A DNA stretch of 64,000 bases from Atopobium sp. (GTDB lineage Bacteria > Actinomycetota > Coriobacteriia > Coriobacteriales > Atopobiaceae). This document shows, piece by piece, positions 20,014 to 29,512 of the stretch. Both the position numbers and the translations under genes were made by a program. Positions within the stretch are counted from its first letter, which is position 1, and each line of letters begins with the position of its first letter. The stretch spans positions 54,137 through 118,136 of the forward strand of contig JABZGZ010000001.1 in the NCBI GenBank assembly GCA_015259105.1, in the 5' to 3' direction. The notes under the pieces were generated by a model that did not search any database, had not been told where the DNA came from, and saw nothing but the letters and a program-made list of their open reading frames with translations.

Positions 20014-22752
20014 ATGTCTGATACTACTATGCCAGTTGATACTACAGATCAAAACGAGGCTGCATCAACCAAAGAAGGTGCAGCTAAACCACGTAGAACC
20101 ATTGCTGTTATTGACGGAAACTCGCTCATGCACCGAGCATTCCATGCAATCCGTCAGCCTATGGCAGCACCAGATGGTACGCCAACTGGTGCACTTTTTG
20201 GCTTCTTTAACATGTTTATCAAGCTTGTTGAGTCCTTCTCGCCAGATGGTGTCATTTGCGCCTTTGATAAGGGTAAACCACAGGTTCGCATTGATATGTT
20301 GCCTCAGTACAAGGCTCAGCGTCCTCCGATGGACCCCGCTTTGCATGCACAGTTTCCCATAGTCAAGGAGCTGCTCAAGACGCTTGATGTTCCTGTCTGC
20401 CAGCTTGAAGGCTGGGAGGGCGACGATATCTTGGGCACCCTTGCTCGCCGCGGTGAGGCAGAGGGCTATCAGATGCTGCTCTTCACGGGCGACCGCGATA
20501 TGTATCAGCTCTCCACAGAAAACGTCAAGATTGTCTCTACGCGCAAGGGCGTCTCTGACGTCTCAATTATGACACCAGAGACTGTGGCAGATCTCTATGC
20601 AGGTATTACGCCTGAGCTTGTTCCAGATTTCTATGGTCTTAAGGGAGATTCTTCCGATAACATTCCAGGTGTTCCTGGAATTGGCCCCAAGAAAGCTGCT
20701 GCTCTGATTGTGGAGTATGGCTCGCTTGACCAGGTCATTGCCCACGCTGACGAGGTCAAGGGCAAGGTGGGAGAAAACCTTCGCGCCCATATTGATGACG
20801 CGCTGCTCTCCCGTAAGGTTGCTACTATTCGTACCGATGCGCCGCTTGATATCAATCTGGAAGACGCTCAGTTCCCCACGTTTGATCCAAATGACGTGGT
20901 CAAGGCCTTCTCGGCTTTGGGCTTTACCGGTATGACCTCAAGGCTTGCTCGCATGGCTGGTGGGTCTGCTGCTGGTGCAGTCGCACAAACTGCTTCCACT
21001 ACGTCTGCACTTCCTATTCCATCAGAGTATCTACAGGCAGGAGACGCGTCTGCTGCGCTCACTGCGGCAATTGAGGACCAGGAGTGGATTGGCGTTGCTG
21101 AGGATTCTGCGGCTGATGCTGGAGCGCTCTTTAGCCTTTCTCGCACACTTTGGGTGTCTACAGAAAAGGCACTTCTTAAGTTTGAGGGAGAAAACGCAAC
21201 TGCAGCACTTTTGCGTATTTTGCGAGAAGCTCGTGTTGCTGCAGATGATGTCAAGGCACTACTGCACGAGGTAAGTCCTGTTGATTCATCTGAACCACAG
21301 AAACTGGATATTGAGACCATTGATTCTGACCGCCTCTTTGATACGGGTGTTGCTGCCTATCTGCTTGAGTCCGATCGTTCAAGCTTTGATATCAACGGCT
21401 TGGTTGAGCTGTACTTTGGCTCTGAGCTTCCTGAGCCTACAGATGAGATTCCTGCTGCAGCACTAAGAGCTGTAGCTGCTAGAGCTCTTGTGCCTGTGCT
21501 CACTAAAAAGCTTGAAGATGATGGTTCCTTGGAGCTCTTTACTTCTCTAGAGATGCAACTTTTGCCTGTGCTTGCCGCGATGGAGCGTCGTGGTCTCTAC
21601 GTTGATCCTCAGGAGCTTGCTAAGCAGTCTTCGGAGCTGGGTGAAGATATTGCGCAGCGTGTAGCAAGTATTCACCAGACAGCAGGCGAGGATTTTAACT
21701 TGGATTCTCCAAGCCAGCTTTCGCACATCTTGTTTGACGTGCTTAAACTTCCAACCTATGGCCTCAAAAAGACGCGCACCGGGTTTTACTCCACCAACGC
21801 AAAGGTTCTAGGAGACCTGGCGCAGGAGTACCAGATTGTTGCTGATGTTCTTGAGTATCGTGAGCGTGCCAAGATCAAATCAACTTATCTCGATGCGCTT
21901 CCTGCGCTTATTCGTGGCGATAAGCGCATCCACACCACATTCAATCAGACCGTTGCTGCAACAGGAAGGCTTTCCAGCTCTGATCCAAACCTGCAGAACA
22001 TTCCTACCCGTTCTGAGCTTGGACATCGTGTCCGTACTGCCTTTACCGTTCCCGAGGGCAGCGTTTTTCTCGCCTGCGACTACTCTCAGATTGAGCTTCG
22101 CCTGCTTGCGCATCTCTCGGCTGACGAGCACCTGGTAGCAGCATTTAACTCTGGTGCTGACTTCCACGCCGCAACTGCCGCCCGTGTCTTTGGCGTGCCT
22201 GTTGAAGAGGTCACGCCAGCACTTCGTAGCCGTGCTAAGGCAGTTAACTTTGGCATTGTCTATGGTCAGCAGGCCTTTGGTCTGGCAACGTCTCTGAAGA
22301 TTTCCCGCAAGGAAGCGCAAGAGATGATTGACCGCTACTTTGACGCATATCCTGGAGTCCGTGCATACCTTGACGATTCCGTCCGTACTGCTCACGAGAC
22401 TGGTTATGCGATTACCATGTACGGTCGTAAGCGCCACATTAGAGAGTTCAATCAGTCAAATCGCCAGCTCATTGCCTTTGGCGAGCGTACTGCTATGAAT
22501 CACCCTATGCAGGGAAGTGCTGCAGACATTATCAAAATTGCAATGATTAATGTCGAGAAACGCCTGTGTGATGAGGGTCTTGCGTCAAAGCTGATTCTTC
22601 AGATTCACGACGAACTTGACTTGGAAGTTCCAGAGTCAGAGATTGAGACAGTCTCTGCGTTGGTAAAAGAGACCATGGAAGACGTTGTTACCCTGCGTGT
22701 CCCTCTGATTGCTGATGTCAGCTATGGCTCCAATTGGGCTGAGGCAAAGTAA
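20014..22752 (+). CDS. polA: DNA polymerase I
   Basis: A 912-residue polymerase I. The N-terminal 5'-3' exonuclease (IDGNSLMHRAFHAI, FDKGKP, GWEGDDILGT, TGDRDMYQL, GVPGIGPKKA) covers residues ~28-310. The middle domain (~330-520) lacks recognisable DxE proofreading motifs and appears inactive, as in several Gram-positive enzymes. The polymerase domain has motif A DYSQIELRLLAHLS, the O-helix RSRAKAVNFGIVYG and motif C QIHDELDLE. AGAGGAG precedes the ATG and a TACAAT -10-like box lies at 19979-19984. The role is gap filling and RNA primer removal, with rnhA next. Confidence 0.96.
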   Translation: MSDTTMPVDTTDQNEAASTKEGAAKPRRTIAVIDGNSLMHRAFHAIRQPMAAPDGTPTGALFGFFNMFIKLVESFSPDGVICAFDKGKPQVRIDMLPQYKAQRPPMDPALHAQFPIVKELLKTLDVPVCQLEGWEGDDILGTLARRGEAEGYQMLLFTGDRDMYQLSTENVKIVSTRKGVSDVSIMTPETVADLYAGITPELVPDFYGLKGDSSDNIPGVPGIGPKKAAALIVEYGSLDQVIAHADEVKGKVGENLRAHIDDALLSRKVATIRTDAPLDINLEDAQFPTFDPNDVVKAFSALGFTGMTSRLARMAGGSAAGAVAQTASTTSALPIPSEYLQAGDASAALTAAIEDQEWIGVAEDSAADAGALFSLSRTLWVSTEKALLKFEGENATAALLRILREARVAADDVKALLHEVSPVDSSEPQKLDIETIDSDRLFDTGVAAYLLESDRSSFDINGLVELYFGSELPEPTDEIPAAALRAVAARALVPVLTKKLEDDGSLELFTSLEMQLLPVLAAMERRGLYVDPQELAKQSSELGEDIAQRVASIHQTAGEDFNLDSPSQLSHILFDVLKLPTYGLKKTRTGFYSTNAKVLGDLAQEYQIVADVLEYRERAKIKSTYLDALPALIRGDKRIHTTFNQTVAATGRLSSSDPNLQNIPTRSELGHRVRTAFTVPEGSVFLACDYSQIELRLLAHLSADEHLVAAFNSGADFHAATAARVFGVPVEEVTPALRSRAKAVNFGIVYGQQAFGLATSLKISRKEAQEMIDRYFDAYPGVRAYLDDSVRTAHETGYAITMYGRKRHIREFNQSNRQLIAFGERTAMNHPMQGSAADIIKIAMINVEKRLCDEGLASKLILQIHDELDLEVPESEIETVSALVKETMEDVVTLRVPLIADVSYGSNWAEAK

Positions 22753-22786
22753 ATACGTAAGCAACACGTTTTAGAGGAGATTTGGT

Positions 22787-23299
22787 ATGGAGGCTGCAAC
22801 CTCATATATGCACGTCACAGTCTATACAGACGGTGCGTCTCGAGGAAACCCTGGTCCTGGTGGCTACGGGGCCGTGCTTCTATATACCGATCCCTCCGGC
22901 CAGCAGCATACAAAAGAGTTCAGCCAGGGTTATAAATCCACTACAAATAACCGAATGGAGCTCCTCGGCGTCATTGTTGCACTTGAAGCGCTTAAGCGTC
23001 CCTGCCAGGTTGAGCTCTATTCCGATTCAAAGTACGTAGTTGATGCGTTTAATCAAAAATGGGTCTCGGGGTGGATTAGAAAAGGCTGGAAAACGGCTTC
23101 TAAAGAGCCTGTCAAAAACGTAGACCTTTGGAAGCGTTTGCTTTCCGCCATGGAAGACCATGAGGTAAGTTTTAAGTGGGTCAAAGGCCACGCAGGTCAT
23201 CCACTTAACGAGCGCTGCGATCAGCTGGCCACTGAAGCAGCTGACGGCTCCAATCTCCTGGACGACCAAGGTTTCTTCGTGGATCAGCCATTGCTGTAA
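22787..23299 (+). CDS. rnhA: Ribonuclease HI
   Basis: A 170-residue RNase HI that cleaves the RNA strand of RNA-DNA hybrids. The catalytic acids are visible: Asp15 in [17 protein letters not shown], Glu58 in NNRMELLG, Asp80 in [12 protein letters not shown] and Asp145 in NERCDQLA, with the loop [19 protein letters not shown] lies upstream of ATG 22787. It follows polA by 34 bases, so primer removal functions are grouped. Confidence 0.96.
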   Translation: MEAATSYMHVTVYTDGASRGNPGPGGYGAVLLYTDPSGQQHTKEFSQGYKSTTNNRMELLGVIVALEALKRPCQVELYSDSKYVVDAFNQKWVSGWIRKGWKTASKEPVKNVDLWKRLLSAMEDHEVSFKWVKGHAGHPLNERCDQLATEAADGSNLLDDQGFFVDQPLL

Positions 23300-23310
23300 C
23301 CCTAGACGCA

Positions 23311-23336
23311 TAGGGCGAGAAGCCCTTCTCGCCCTA
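23311..23336. repeat. Perfect inverted pair of the GGGCGAGAAG motif
   Basis: TAGGGCGAGAAG (23311-23322) and its exact complement (23325-23336) with a two-base loop lie 12 bases after the rnhA stop. There is no T tract; a separate terminator follows at 23354. Half of this element recurs at 62438-62449 after the FKBP gene. Confidence 0.75.
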
Positions 23337-23353
23337 CGTGCTCTCTACAAGAA

Positions 23354-23382
23354 AACAGCCGCCTGAGTGGGCGGCTGTTCTT
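23354..23382. terminator. Terminator between rnhA and degV
   Basis: A 10-bp stem AACAGCCGCC / GGCGGCTGTT with a six-base loop, flanked by short T runs on both strands, lies between the converging genes. Confidence 0.8.
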
Positions 23383-23404
23383 AGTTGCATGAGGCGATTA
23401 ACTG

Positions 23405-24262
23405 TTAGTAACCGAATACGGCATAGCCAACAAGACCTGGACCTGTGTGGACAACAAGGTCCGAGCCAGCCTCGACATACCTAAAGTCAGTGACATTAGG
23501 GATTGCCTCTTTAATCATGGCTTCCATTTCGGAGTAAATGATATTAGGCGCGGAGCAGCAAATTCCTACATGGACGCGGTCAAATTGCTGAGCAAAGGCT
23601 GCTCCTAGAGCAATCTGTCCTGCAAGAGACTTCTGCCAACCGCGAGTCTTCTTGGCAATGGTGTATTTGCCGTTCTCATCGCAGGTAAGAACAGGTTTGA
23701 TGTTCAACATGGAACCAATGCGATAAATTGCCTCAGAAATGCGGCCACCCTTACGTAGATACTCAAGGCTTGGAACGGAGAAGTATACGCGCGTGTTAAG
23801 GGAAGCCTGATCAAGCTTGGCGCCAATTTCCTCAAGAGAAAGGCCCTGCTCAATAAGACGTTGAGCCTCAATAACAATAAGACCGGAAGCAATACCAATG
23901 TTTTTGGTATCAACAACATAAATAGGGAAGTCTGTAATGGACTCTGCAATCATGCGAGCAGTATCGCAGGTAGCAGAGAGTCCAGAGGAGATAGCAACGT
24001 AAACAGCACCCTCGTACCCTGCTGCTTTTGCATCATCAAAGGCAGCCTTAATGCCCTCAGGAGAAGGAAGCGAAGTCTTTGGAACCTCTTCTTCAAAGCG
24101 GGCAACCAGCTCAGCTGGCGTGATGGTAATACCAGACTCGTAGGAAGAGCCGTCAGAATAGTTAATGCGAAGTGGGGTGATACGAATATTGTGTTCAGCA
24201 ACAAAATCAGGTGGGACATTAGTTCCTGAGTCTGTGATGATGGCAATTCGCTTAGTGTCCAT
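23405..24262 (-). CDS. DegV family fatty-acid-binding protein
   Basis: A 285-residue DegV (FakB-like) protein. This family binds a fatty acid and presents it to the FakA kinase. Seen: IAIITDSGTNVP at the N-terminus, TSLPSPEGIKAAF, VYVAISSGLSATCDTA, VVDTKNIGIASGL, YLRKGGRISEA and the C-terminal VHTGPGLVGYAV. The start at 24262 is chosen over 24274 because GGAGCGG sits just ahead of this ATG. No fakA is nearby. Its role in fatty acid uptake is from the family. Confidence 0.9.
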   Translation of the reverse strand: MDTKRIAIITDSGTNVPPDFVAEHNIRITPLRINYSDGSSYESGITITPAELVARFEEEVPKTSLPSPEGIKAAFDDAKAAGYEGAVYVAISSGLSATCDTARMIAESITDFPIYVVDTKNIGIASGLIVIEAQRLIEQGLSLEEIGAKLDQASLNTRVYFSVPSLEYLRKGGRISEAIYRIGSMLNIKPVLTCDENGKYTIAKKTRGWQKSLAGQIALGAAFAQQFDRVHVGICCSAPNIIYSEMEAMIKEAIPNVTDFRYVEAGSDLVVHTGPGLVGYAVFGY

Positions 24263-24364
24263 TATCCGCTCCAAATATATACGTGCTACAAGTAGCTAAA
24301 CGTTGACTTTCTATTACCCACATTTTACATAGAGATATACCCCGTTTTCTTGAGATATGACAAG

Positions 24365-24394
24365 TTGCCCTCAACGGTAGGTAGACGGTACACT
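24365..24394 (+). promoter_or_regulatory. Probable promoter of nhaA
   Basis: TTGCCC (24365-24370) and TACACT (24389-24394) with an 18-base spacer lie 72 bases upstream of the nhaA start, in the gap divergent from degV. Confidence 0.4.
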
Positions 24395-24466
24395 AGGCAT
24401 ATACATCGAGAAAAACTTTCATAGCTAACGGTCAATACCATTTAGATAAAGAGAGAACGGCAGATA

Positions 24467-25843
24467 ATGTCTAGTATTTATAGAGAGCCCGCAGTTGTAA
24501 GAAGAATTAGTCAGCGCTCTTCTCTAAAGAAAATCACCTCTAACAGCACTATTGCAGCAGCAGTCATGGTGCTTGCGGCTCTTATTGCACTTGTAGTTGC
24601 CAACTCACCTGCTCATGAGGTGGTTCGAGAAATTCTTGAAGTCCAAATGAGTTTCTCGCTTGGAATGATTCATGCGCATATGGCTCTAGAAACCTTTGTG
24701 AATGACTTCCTTATGGCAATCTTCTTCTTGCTGGTAGGTATTGAGCTTAAGTATGAAGTAACTGTTGGCCAGCTCAGAAAGCCAAGACAGGCAATGCTTC
24801 CTATGCTTGCGGCTGTTGGTGGCGTTGCAGTTCCTGCCCTTATTTATCTGGCGCTTAACGCAAGCACTGCCCCTCATGGATGGGCAACGCCAATTGCAAC
24901 CGATATTGCGTTTGCGCTGGGTGTCATGTCGCTGTTGGGCAACAGAATTAGTCCGCAAACAAAGGTCTTTTTCCAAACACTTGCTATTGCCGACGATATC
25001 CTGGCTATTGTGGTCATTGCGCTTTTCTATGGTCACACGCCAGATATTGCCTGGTTAGCAGCTTCTCTTGGAGTACTTGTTATTTTGTGGGGAATGAATC
25101 GCCTAAAGATTTATTCTTCTGGTCCGTATTTGCTTGTTGGTTTGGTGCTCTGGGTTTGCATGTACCACTCGGGAATTCATGCAACCCTTGCAGGTGTTCT
25201 TCTTGCCTTCTTCTTGCCATCTCACTCTGATGTTCGCCTGAGCAAGCTGGGAAGCTGGCTTTCAAGACGCGCTCGTGAGCTTGACGATCACTACGACGAT
25301 GAGCATCACGTTTTGGGTCAGCATGACTTTACACATGGTGCTAACTCAATCGAGCAGGTCATGCACCACGTAACTCCACCACTTCAGCGTGTTGAGCACT
25401 ACATTTCTGTCTTTGTGAACTTTGTTGTTCTGCCTATTTTTGCGTTTGTAAACGCGCAGATTACGCTGGTAGGAGCAGATTTTGGCGCTCTATTGAGCAG
25501 CTCTATTGCACATGGCGTTTTCTTTGGCGCTGTCCTGGGTAAGCCACTAGGAATTATTTTTGTAACGCTCTTGCTGGTCAAATGTAAGATTTGCAAGCTT
25601 CCTGCAAAAGTTGATTGGATTCAGATTACAGCTGTTGGTCTTATGGGCGGCCTAGGCTTTACCATGTCAATTCTTATCTCTAATCTTGCATTCCCAGATG
25701 CAGGGGAGATTCTTGCAGCTAAGGTAGCTGTTCTTGCCGCATCGTTTGCTTCTGCAATTTTGGGCCTACTCTTTGTACACATCGCAGAGTTTTATAAGCA
25801 CCAAAGGCAGAGCAGCTTAAGGGAAGATGCCGTACAAGAATAA
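24467..25843 (+). CDS. nhaA: Na+/H+ antiporter NhaA
   Basis: A 458-residue NhaA antiporter that exports Na+ in exchange for protons. Family marks: FFLLVGIELKYE, GWATPIATDIAFALGV, the transport aspartate pair in LAIADDILAIVV, HSGIHATLAGVLLA, GKPLGI and GLMGGLGFTMSILI. Around twelve hydrophobic helices are present. A His/Asp-rich cytoplasmic loop (DDHYDDEHHVLGQHD) near residues 275-290 is longer than in E. coli NhaA and might sense pH, which is inference. It is a single-gene unit. Confidence 0.95.
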   Translation: MSSIYREPAVVRRISQRSSLKKITSNSTIAAAVMVLAALIALVVANSPAHEVVREILEVQMSFSLGMIHAHMALETFVNDFLMAIFFLLVGIELKYEVTVGQLRKPRQAMLPMLAAVGGVAVPALIYLALNASTAPHGWATPIATDIAFALGVMSLLGNRISPQTKVFFQTLAIADDILAIVVIALFYGHTPDIAWLAASLGVLVILWGMNRLKIYSSGPYLLVGLVLWVCMYHSGIHATLAGVLLAFFLPSHSDVRLSKLGSWLSRRARELDDHYDDEHHVLGQHDFTHGANSIEQVMHHVTPPLQRVEHYISVFVNFVVLPIFAFVNAQITLVGADFGALLSSSIAHGVFFGAVLGKPLGIIFVTLLLVKCKICKLPAKVDWIQITAVGLMGGLGFTMSILISNLAFPDAGEILAAKVAVLAASFASAILGLLFVHIAEFYKHQRQSSLREDAVQE

Positions 25844-25876
25844 ACCTAATGAGACGTACTAATCAATAAGCTATGA

Positions 25877-26146
25877 CTACTCAACCGTGCCGTAGGTAAA
25901 GCCCCAACCGTGCGCCGTAACAATTGAGTTAATCTGATCGCAGAGGCGAGCGCGGACATATGTGCCAGAAGGAATCAACTCAATAACTTCTTGCAAATCT
26001 TCTTCAAGATCATCTACTTCAGCTTGAATCAGCACGTCAACCTTAGTAACTGTGCCCGAAGGTTTGCGCTTATAAAGATTATCAACAAGGTGCTGGAGCT
26101 CGCCATATGCCTCCGAGCGCATGCCAGGCTGTGCAGAATTTGCCAT
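25877..26146 (-). CDS. Small conserved-looking acidic protein of unknown function
   Basis: An 89-residue protein starting MANSAQPGMRSEAYGELQ. ATG 26146 has AAGGAGA at good spacing, which supports real translation. Seen: a central hydrophilic stretch KRKPSGTVTKVDV, an acidic helix (EVDDLEEDLQEVIELI) and a C-terminal hydrophobic/aromatic part ending HGWGFTYGTVE. I do not recognise the family. It is divergent from the aminotransferase gene, and the 72-base gap must hold both promoters. Confidence 0.65.
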   Translation of the reverse strand: MANSAQPGMRSEAYGELQHLVDNLYKRKPSGTVTKVDVLIQAEVDDLEEDLQEVIELIPSGTYVRARLCDQINSIVTAHGWGFTYGTVE

Positions 26147-26218
26147 GATTCTCCTTGTCGCGTTGATTTTTAAATCACCTATACTTTGTATCACGCAGAG
26201 ACCGAAAAGGGGAGTGTC

Positions 26219-27610
26219 ATGTTTGAGCTAGTTTCTCGCGAGCTGTTCCAGCCAAAATCAACCTCTGAGCAAAACGCTTATCAGAAGATGAGCGACGCTG
26301 AGCTTAACCAGGCTCTTGAGCTTATTGGACAAGAAGCTCGTGCACTTGGCGAGAAAAACCTCAAGCTTGATATGGCTCGTGGAAAGCCAAGCCCTGCGCA
26401 GACGGCGCTGTCTAAGCCTATGCTTGATGAGCTTAACTCCAGTTCTGACCTGACTGACGGCGGCTCTTTTGCAGACAACTACGGAGACCCCTGGGGTCTT
26501 CCTTCTGCACGAGCCTTTGCTGCGGAGCTCACCGGTGTACCTGCTGATCAGGTCATTGTAAATGGCTCTTCAAGCCTCAATCTTATGCACGACATTATTT
26601 CTCATGCCGTAACCCACGGTCTTGCTGGTCAGCCTTCTTGGGCAGAGCAGATGGCGGCTGCAAAGGCTCAGGGTACCACGCTCAAGTTCCTGTGCCCTGC
26701 TCCAGGCTATGACCGTCATTTTGCTATTACACAGCATTACGGACTTGAAAACGTTGCCGTACCTATGACCGATGACGGCCCCAATATGGACGTGGTCAAA
26801 GAGCTTGTTGAAAACGACAACTCTGTTAAGGGAATTTGGTGCGTTCCACGTTTTGCTAACCCAACTGGCATCACCTATTCAGATGAGGTTGTTCGCGCGT
26901 TTGCAAACCTTAAACCTGCGGCGCCTGACTTTAGAATCTTCTGGGATAACGCCTATGCAATTCACGCCTTTGTACCAGAATCTGAGGCCCCTCAGCTCTT
27001 AAATATCTTTGATGCGCTTTCAGAGGTTGCTGCAGGTGGCGCTCAAAAGAACCTGGTAATTGCTTTTGCCTCAACGGCAAAGGTAACCTTCCCAAGCTCG
27101 GGCATGGCCTGGGTTGCTGCAAGTCCTGCAGACAGTAAAGAAATCCAGAGCGCTTTCAAGGTTGCTCGAGTTTCTCCCGAGAAAATCTCGCAGCTGGCAC
27201 ATGTGCGTTTCCTCAAAGATGCTCAAGGCATTGAAGCCCATATGCAAAAGCATGCCGAGCTGCTTCGACCACGCTTTGAACTGGTTGAGCGCAAATTGCA
27301 GGAGGGTCTGGGAGATCTAGGCGTTGCAACCTGGTCTCATCCTAAGGGTGGCTATTTTGTCTCGTTTGATGGTCCCGTTGGCTCTGCACGCGCAATTGTT
27401 TCTCGCGCCAATGAGCTGGGCGTTACCATGACACCTGCAGGAGCTACATGGCCAGCCGGTAAAGATCCTTTTGATACTAATATCAGAATTGCTCCAAGTT
27501 ACCCAACGTTGGAAGAGCTTGATGCAGCACTTGATGTCTTTATTGTTGCTGTTAAACAGGTAAGTGCTCGACTTGCAAAAGTTGATCGCGGTCAGAGCGT
27601 CTGGGGATAG
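26219..27610 (+). CDS. PLP-dependent aminotransferase (class I/II fold, MocR/AspAT-Id type)
   Basis: A 463-residue fold-type I aminotransferase. Seen: LDMARGKPSPAQ at the N-terminus, NGSSSLNLMHD, CPAPGYDRHF, the NPTG motif in FANPTGITYS, IFWDNAYAIH with the PLP-binding Asp and Tyr, and the Schiff-base lysine in FASTAKVTFP. These fit the family often annotated as aspartate-type aminotransferase with an extended N-terminus; the amino acid used is not certain. GGGGAG precedes ATG 26219, so the longer frame from 26186 is not preferred. Confidence 0.88.
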   Translation: MFELVSRELFQPKSTSEQNAYQKMSDAELNQALELIGQEARALGEKNLKLDMARGKPSPAQTALSKPMLDELNSSSDLTDGGSFADNYGDPWGLPSARAFAAELTGVPADQVIVNGSSSLNLMHDIISHAVTHGLAGQPSWAEQMAAAKAQGTTLKFLCPAPGYDRHFAITQHYGLENVAVPMTDDGPNMDVVKELVENDNSVKGIWCVPRFANPTGITYSDEVVRAFANLKPAAPDFRIFWDNAYAIHAFVPESEAPQLLNIFDALSEVAAGGAQKNLVIAFASTAKVTFPSSGMAWVAASPADSKEIQSAFKVARVSPEKISQLAHVRFLKDAQGIEAHMQKHAELLRPRFELVERKLQEGLGDLGVATWSHPKGGYFVSFDGPVGSARAIVSRANELGVTMTPAGATWPAGKDPFDTNIRIAPSYPTLEELDAALDVFIVAVKQVSARLAKVDRGQSVWG

Positions 27611-27698
27611 CTTGTGTAACTTTGGTATTTCCTTTGAAAGTAGGCCCATTCTGCCGTATCTTGATAAGTTATGTTTAGAAAAAGCGATTGGATGTTGA

Positions 27699-28475
27699 AT
27701 GCCAACTAATACTTCAAAGCCAGAACTTACACCAGAACAGAAGGCAGAAAAAGAGCTGGTTGCCATGGCAAACCAGACAGCAAAAAAGAAGGCAAAGGAT
27801 CGCAAGCCCGATGAGGCTCCTAAAAAGCCAGGTCCTTCTACAAGCATGAAGATTGCTATTGGCGTATTCTCGCTCTTTATTGCTATTTCTATGATGCTAC
27901 CTTCTCTTGCCAGCATTTTCTCTAACTCGCAAAAGCAGCATCAGACTCAGCAGAATTCTCCTGAGGCTATTAACCAGGTCTATCAGAAGCAGGCAGAAGA
28001 AAAAGAGTCTGCCATTCAGTCCAACCCAGATAATCTGCCAGCACATCTTGATTTGGCTCGTACCTATTTAGGTTGGGGAATGGCGCTTAAGAGTTCTTCT
28101 CAAGATGATTCTGTTCAGAAGCAGTCTTTGCAGCTGATTAACAAAGCAATTGCTGAGTACGATACGTATCTTGCTTCAAATGATTCTGATGAAGTCCGTG
28201 TTGATAGGGCCATTGCGCAATTCTACGCAGGAGACCAAACAGGTGCTGTTGAGGCACTTAAGGCAGTAACAGATCGCTCTCCAGACTATGCTAACGGTTG
28301 GCTTAATTTGGGAATGATGTATCGTGTTACTGATCAAGTAGATCTTGCAAAAGAGGCACTGCAGAAGGCAATTGAAAAGGATTCCGATAATAGCGCCGGT
28401 GTGAGGGATAATGCGCAGAAAGTTCTTGATGCATTAAACGGAAACACCTCTACCTCTTCAAATAACACCAAGTAA
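27699..28475 (+). CDS. Membrane-anchored TPR protein
   Basis: A 258-residue protein: a charged, Lys-rich cytoplasmic N-terminus (~45 residues), one membrane helix (IAIGVFSLFIAISMMLPSLA, residues ~52-71), a Gln/Ser linker, then about three tetratricopeptide repeats (LPAHLDLARTYLGWG, ...YANGWLNLGMMYRVT) and a Ser/Asn-rich end. It likely acts as a scaffold outside the membrane. It is followed by the STAS gene at 9 bases and then tatA and tatC, so it may belong to an export-linked operon; this is inferred from position. Confidence 0.78.
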   Translation: MPTNTSKPELTPEQKAEKELVAMANQTAKKKAKDRKPDEAPKKPGPSTSMKIAIGVFSLFIAISMMLPSLASIFSNSQKQHQTQQNSPEAINQVYQKQAEEKESAIQSNPDNLPAHLDLARTYLGWGMALKSSSQDDSVQKQSLQLINKAIAEYDTYLASNDSDEVRVDRAIAQFYAGDQTGAVEALKAVTDRSPDYANGWLNLGMMYRVTDQVDLAKEALQKAIEKDSDNSAGVRDNAQKVLDALNGNTSTSSNNTK

Positions 28476-28484
28476 GGAGGAGTT

Positions 28485-28796
28485 ATGGCACTAGAGATAA
28501 GCTCTGAAATTACAGATACAAAGGCCATTATTCGCATTGAGGGTGAGGTAGACGTATCAAACGCCTCCGAGCTTCGTGATGCTTTGGATACTGCGCTCGC
28601 CGATGGAGCAAAAGAAGTTGAAGCTGATTTTGCTGAGGTAGCTTATATTGATTCGACGGGCATTGGCGTTTTAGTGGGTGCCGCACATCGAGCACAAGAG
28701 AGCGGTTCTGTGCTTGTTGTTGCAAACCCTCAGAAAAACGTGGAGCGTGTCTTTACGCTTCTTGGGGTTGATAAAGACCTTAACGTTCGCAAGTAG
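28485..28796 (+). CDS. STAS-domain anti-sigma factor antagonist
   Basis: A 103-residue single STAS domain, like SpoIIAA/RsbV. The phosphorylatable serine lies in YIDSTGIGVLVGAA. EGEVDVSNASELRDAL and NPQKNVERVFTLLG match the rest of the fold. AAGGAGG is well spaced before ATG. No anti-sigma kinase or sigma gene is adjacent, so its partner is encoded elsewhere or it has another switch role. Confidence 0.92.
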   Translation: MALEISSEITDTKAIIRIEGEVDVSNASELRDALDTALADGAKEVEADFAEVAYIDSTGIGVLVGAAHRAQESGSVLVVANPQKNVERVFTLLGVDKDLNVRK

Positions 28797-28809
28797 GTTT
28801 GGTAACTTG

Positions 28810-28846
28810 CAAGCTCTTTGAGAAACGGTTCAAAGAGCTTGTTTAT
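28810..28846 (+). terminator. Stem-loop between the STAS gene and tatA
   Basis: A 12-bp stem CAAGCTCTTTGA / TCAAAGAGCTTG with an eight-base loop is followed by a moderate T-rich stretch (TTTATGTTT). It may be a weak terminator or an RNA processing structure. Confidence 0.55.
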
Positions 28847-28870
28847 GTTTGTTCCAGAAAGGTATCGCTT

Positions 28871-29494
28871 GTGTTTGGCATTGGAGAAACAGAGCTCGTA
28901 CTAATTCTGCTCTTTGCATTTTTAGTATTTGGTCCTGATAAATTACCTGGTATGGGTCGCACGCTTGGCCGTGCTCTCAGACAGTTCCAGAACGCTCAAG
29001 AAGGCTTTAATAAAGTTGTCCGTGCAGACTTACTTGATCCTGCAGCGGATGCACTTCACGAGAAACCCAAGCGCTCCGAGCAGCTCAAAAATGCTGCATC
29101 TGATGCTGACCGCGAGGATACAGATCACCAGGAGACCTTTGCTGAGCGTCGTGCTCGTCTCAAGGAAGAGCGTGAGGCAGCTGAGAAGGCTGCTGCTGAG
29201 GCAGCTGAACAGAGCAAGCAGGCTGAGCAGACCCAGGAGGCCGAGCAGACAGAGGCCGCTTCTGCTGACGAGGCTCCTGCAACTGCACCACAAGCCACCT
29301 CTTCTGTTGCTTTCTCCGATGATTCCACAGAGGTAACTGAGCACGTGGCACCTCAGGCAGCAGAAGAAACTCCTGCTGCCGCTCCATCTGCAAAAGACCT
29401 CTATAACCTTGGATCTGCACGTTCTTCTCGCTCCATGGCAGAAGACAAGAAAGAAGAAGTTGCTGGAGAGGAGGGAGAAAGCCAGGACGCATAA
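28871..29494 (+). CDS. tatA: TatA/TatB-type twin-arginine translocase subunit with long acidic tail
   Basis: A 207-residue protein from GTG 28871 (MFGIGETELVLILL...). The N-terminal helix with FGPDKLPGMGRTLGRALRQF is the TatA/B hallmark: a short membrane anchor, hinge and amphipathic helix. The C-terminal ~130 residues are Glu/Ala/Gln-rich and probably unstructured, much longer than a typical TatA, closer to a TatB-like length. AGAAAGG lies upstream. tatC follows after 18 bases. Whether it works as TatA or TatB cannot be decided. Confidence 0.9.
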   Translation: MFGIGETELVLILLFAFLVFGPDKLPGMGRTLGRALRQFQNAQEGFNKVVRADLLDPAADALHEKPKRSEQLKNAASDADREDTDHQETFAERRARLKEEREAAEKAAAEAAEQSKQAEQTQEAEQTEAASADEAPATAPQATSSVAFSDDSTEVTEHVAPQAAEETPAAAPSAKDLYNLGSARSSRSMAEDKKEEVAGEEGESQDA

Positions 29495-29512
29495 GTCCAG
29501 CTTTCGCGTGTA

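Noticed and set aside
23311..23336. Terminator for rnhA
   Set aside because: The inverted repeat is perfect but has a two-base loop and no T tract; a better terminator follows at 23354.
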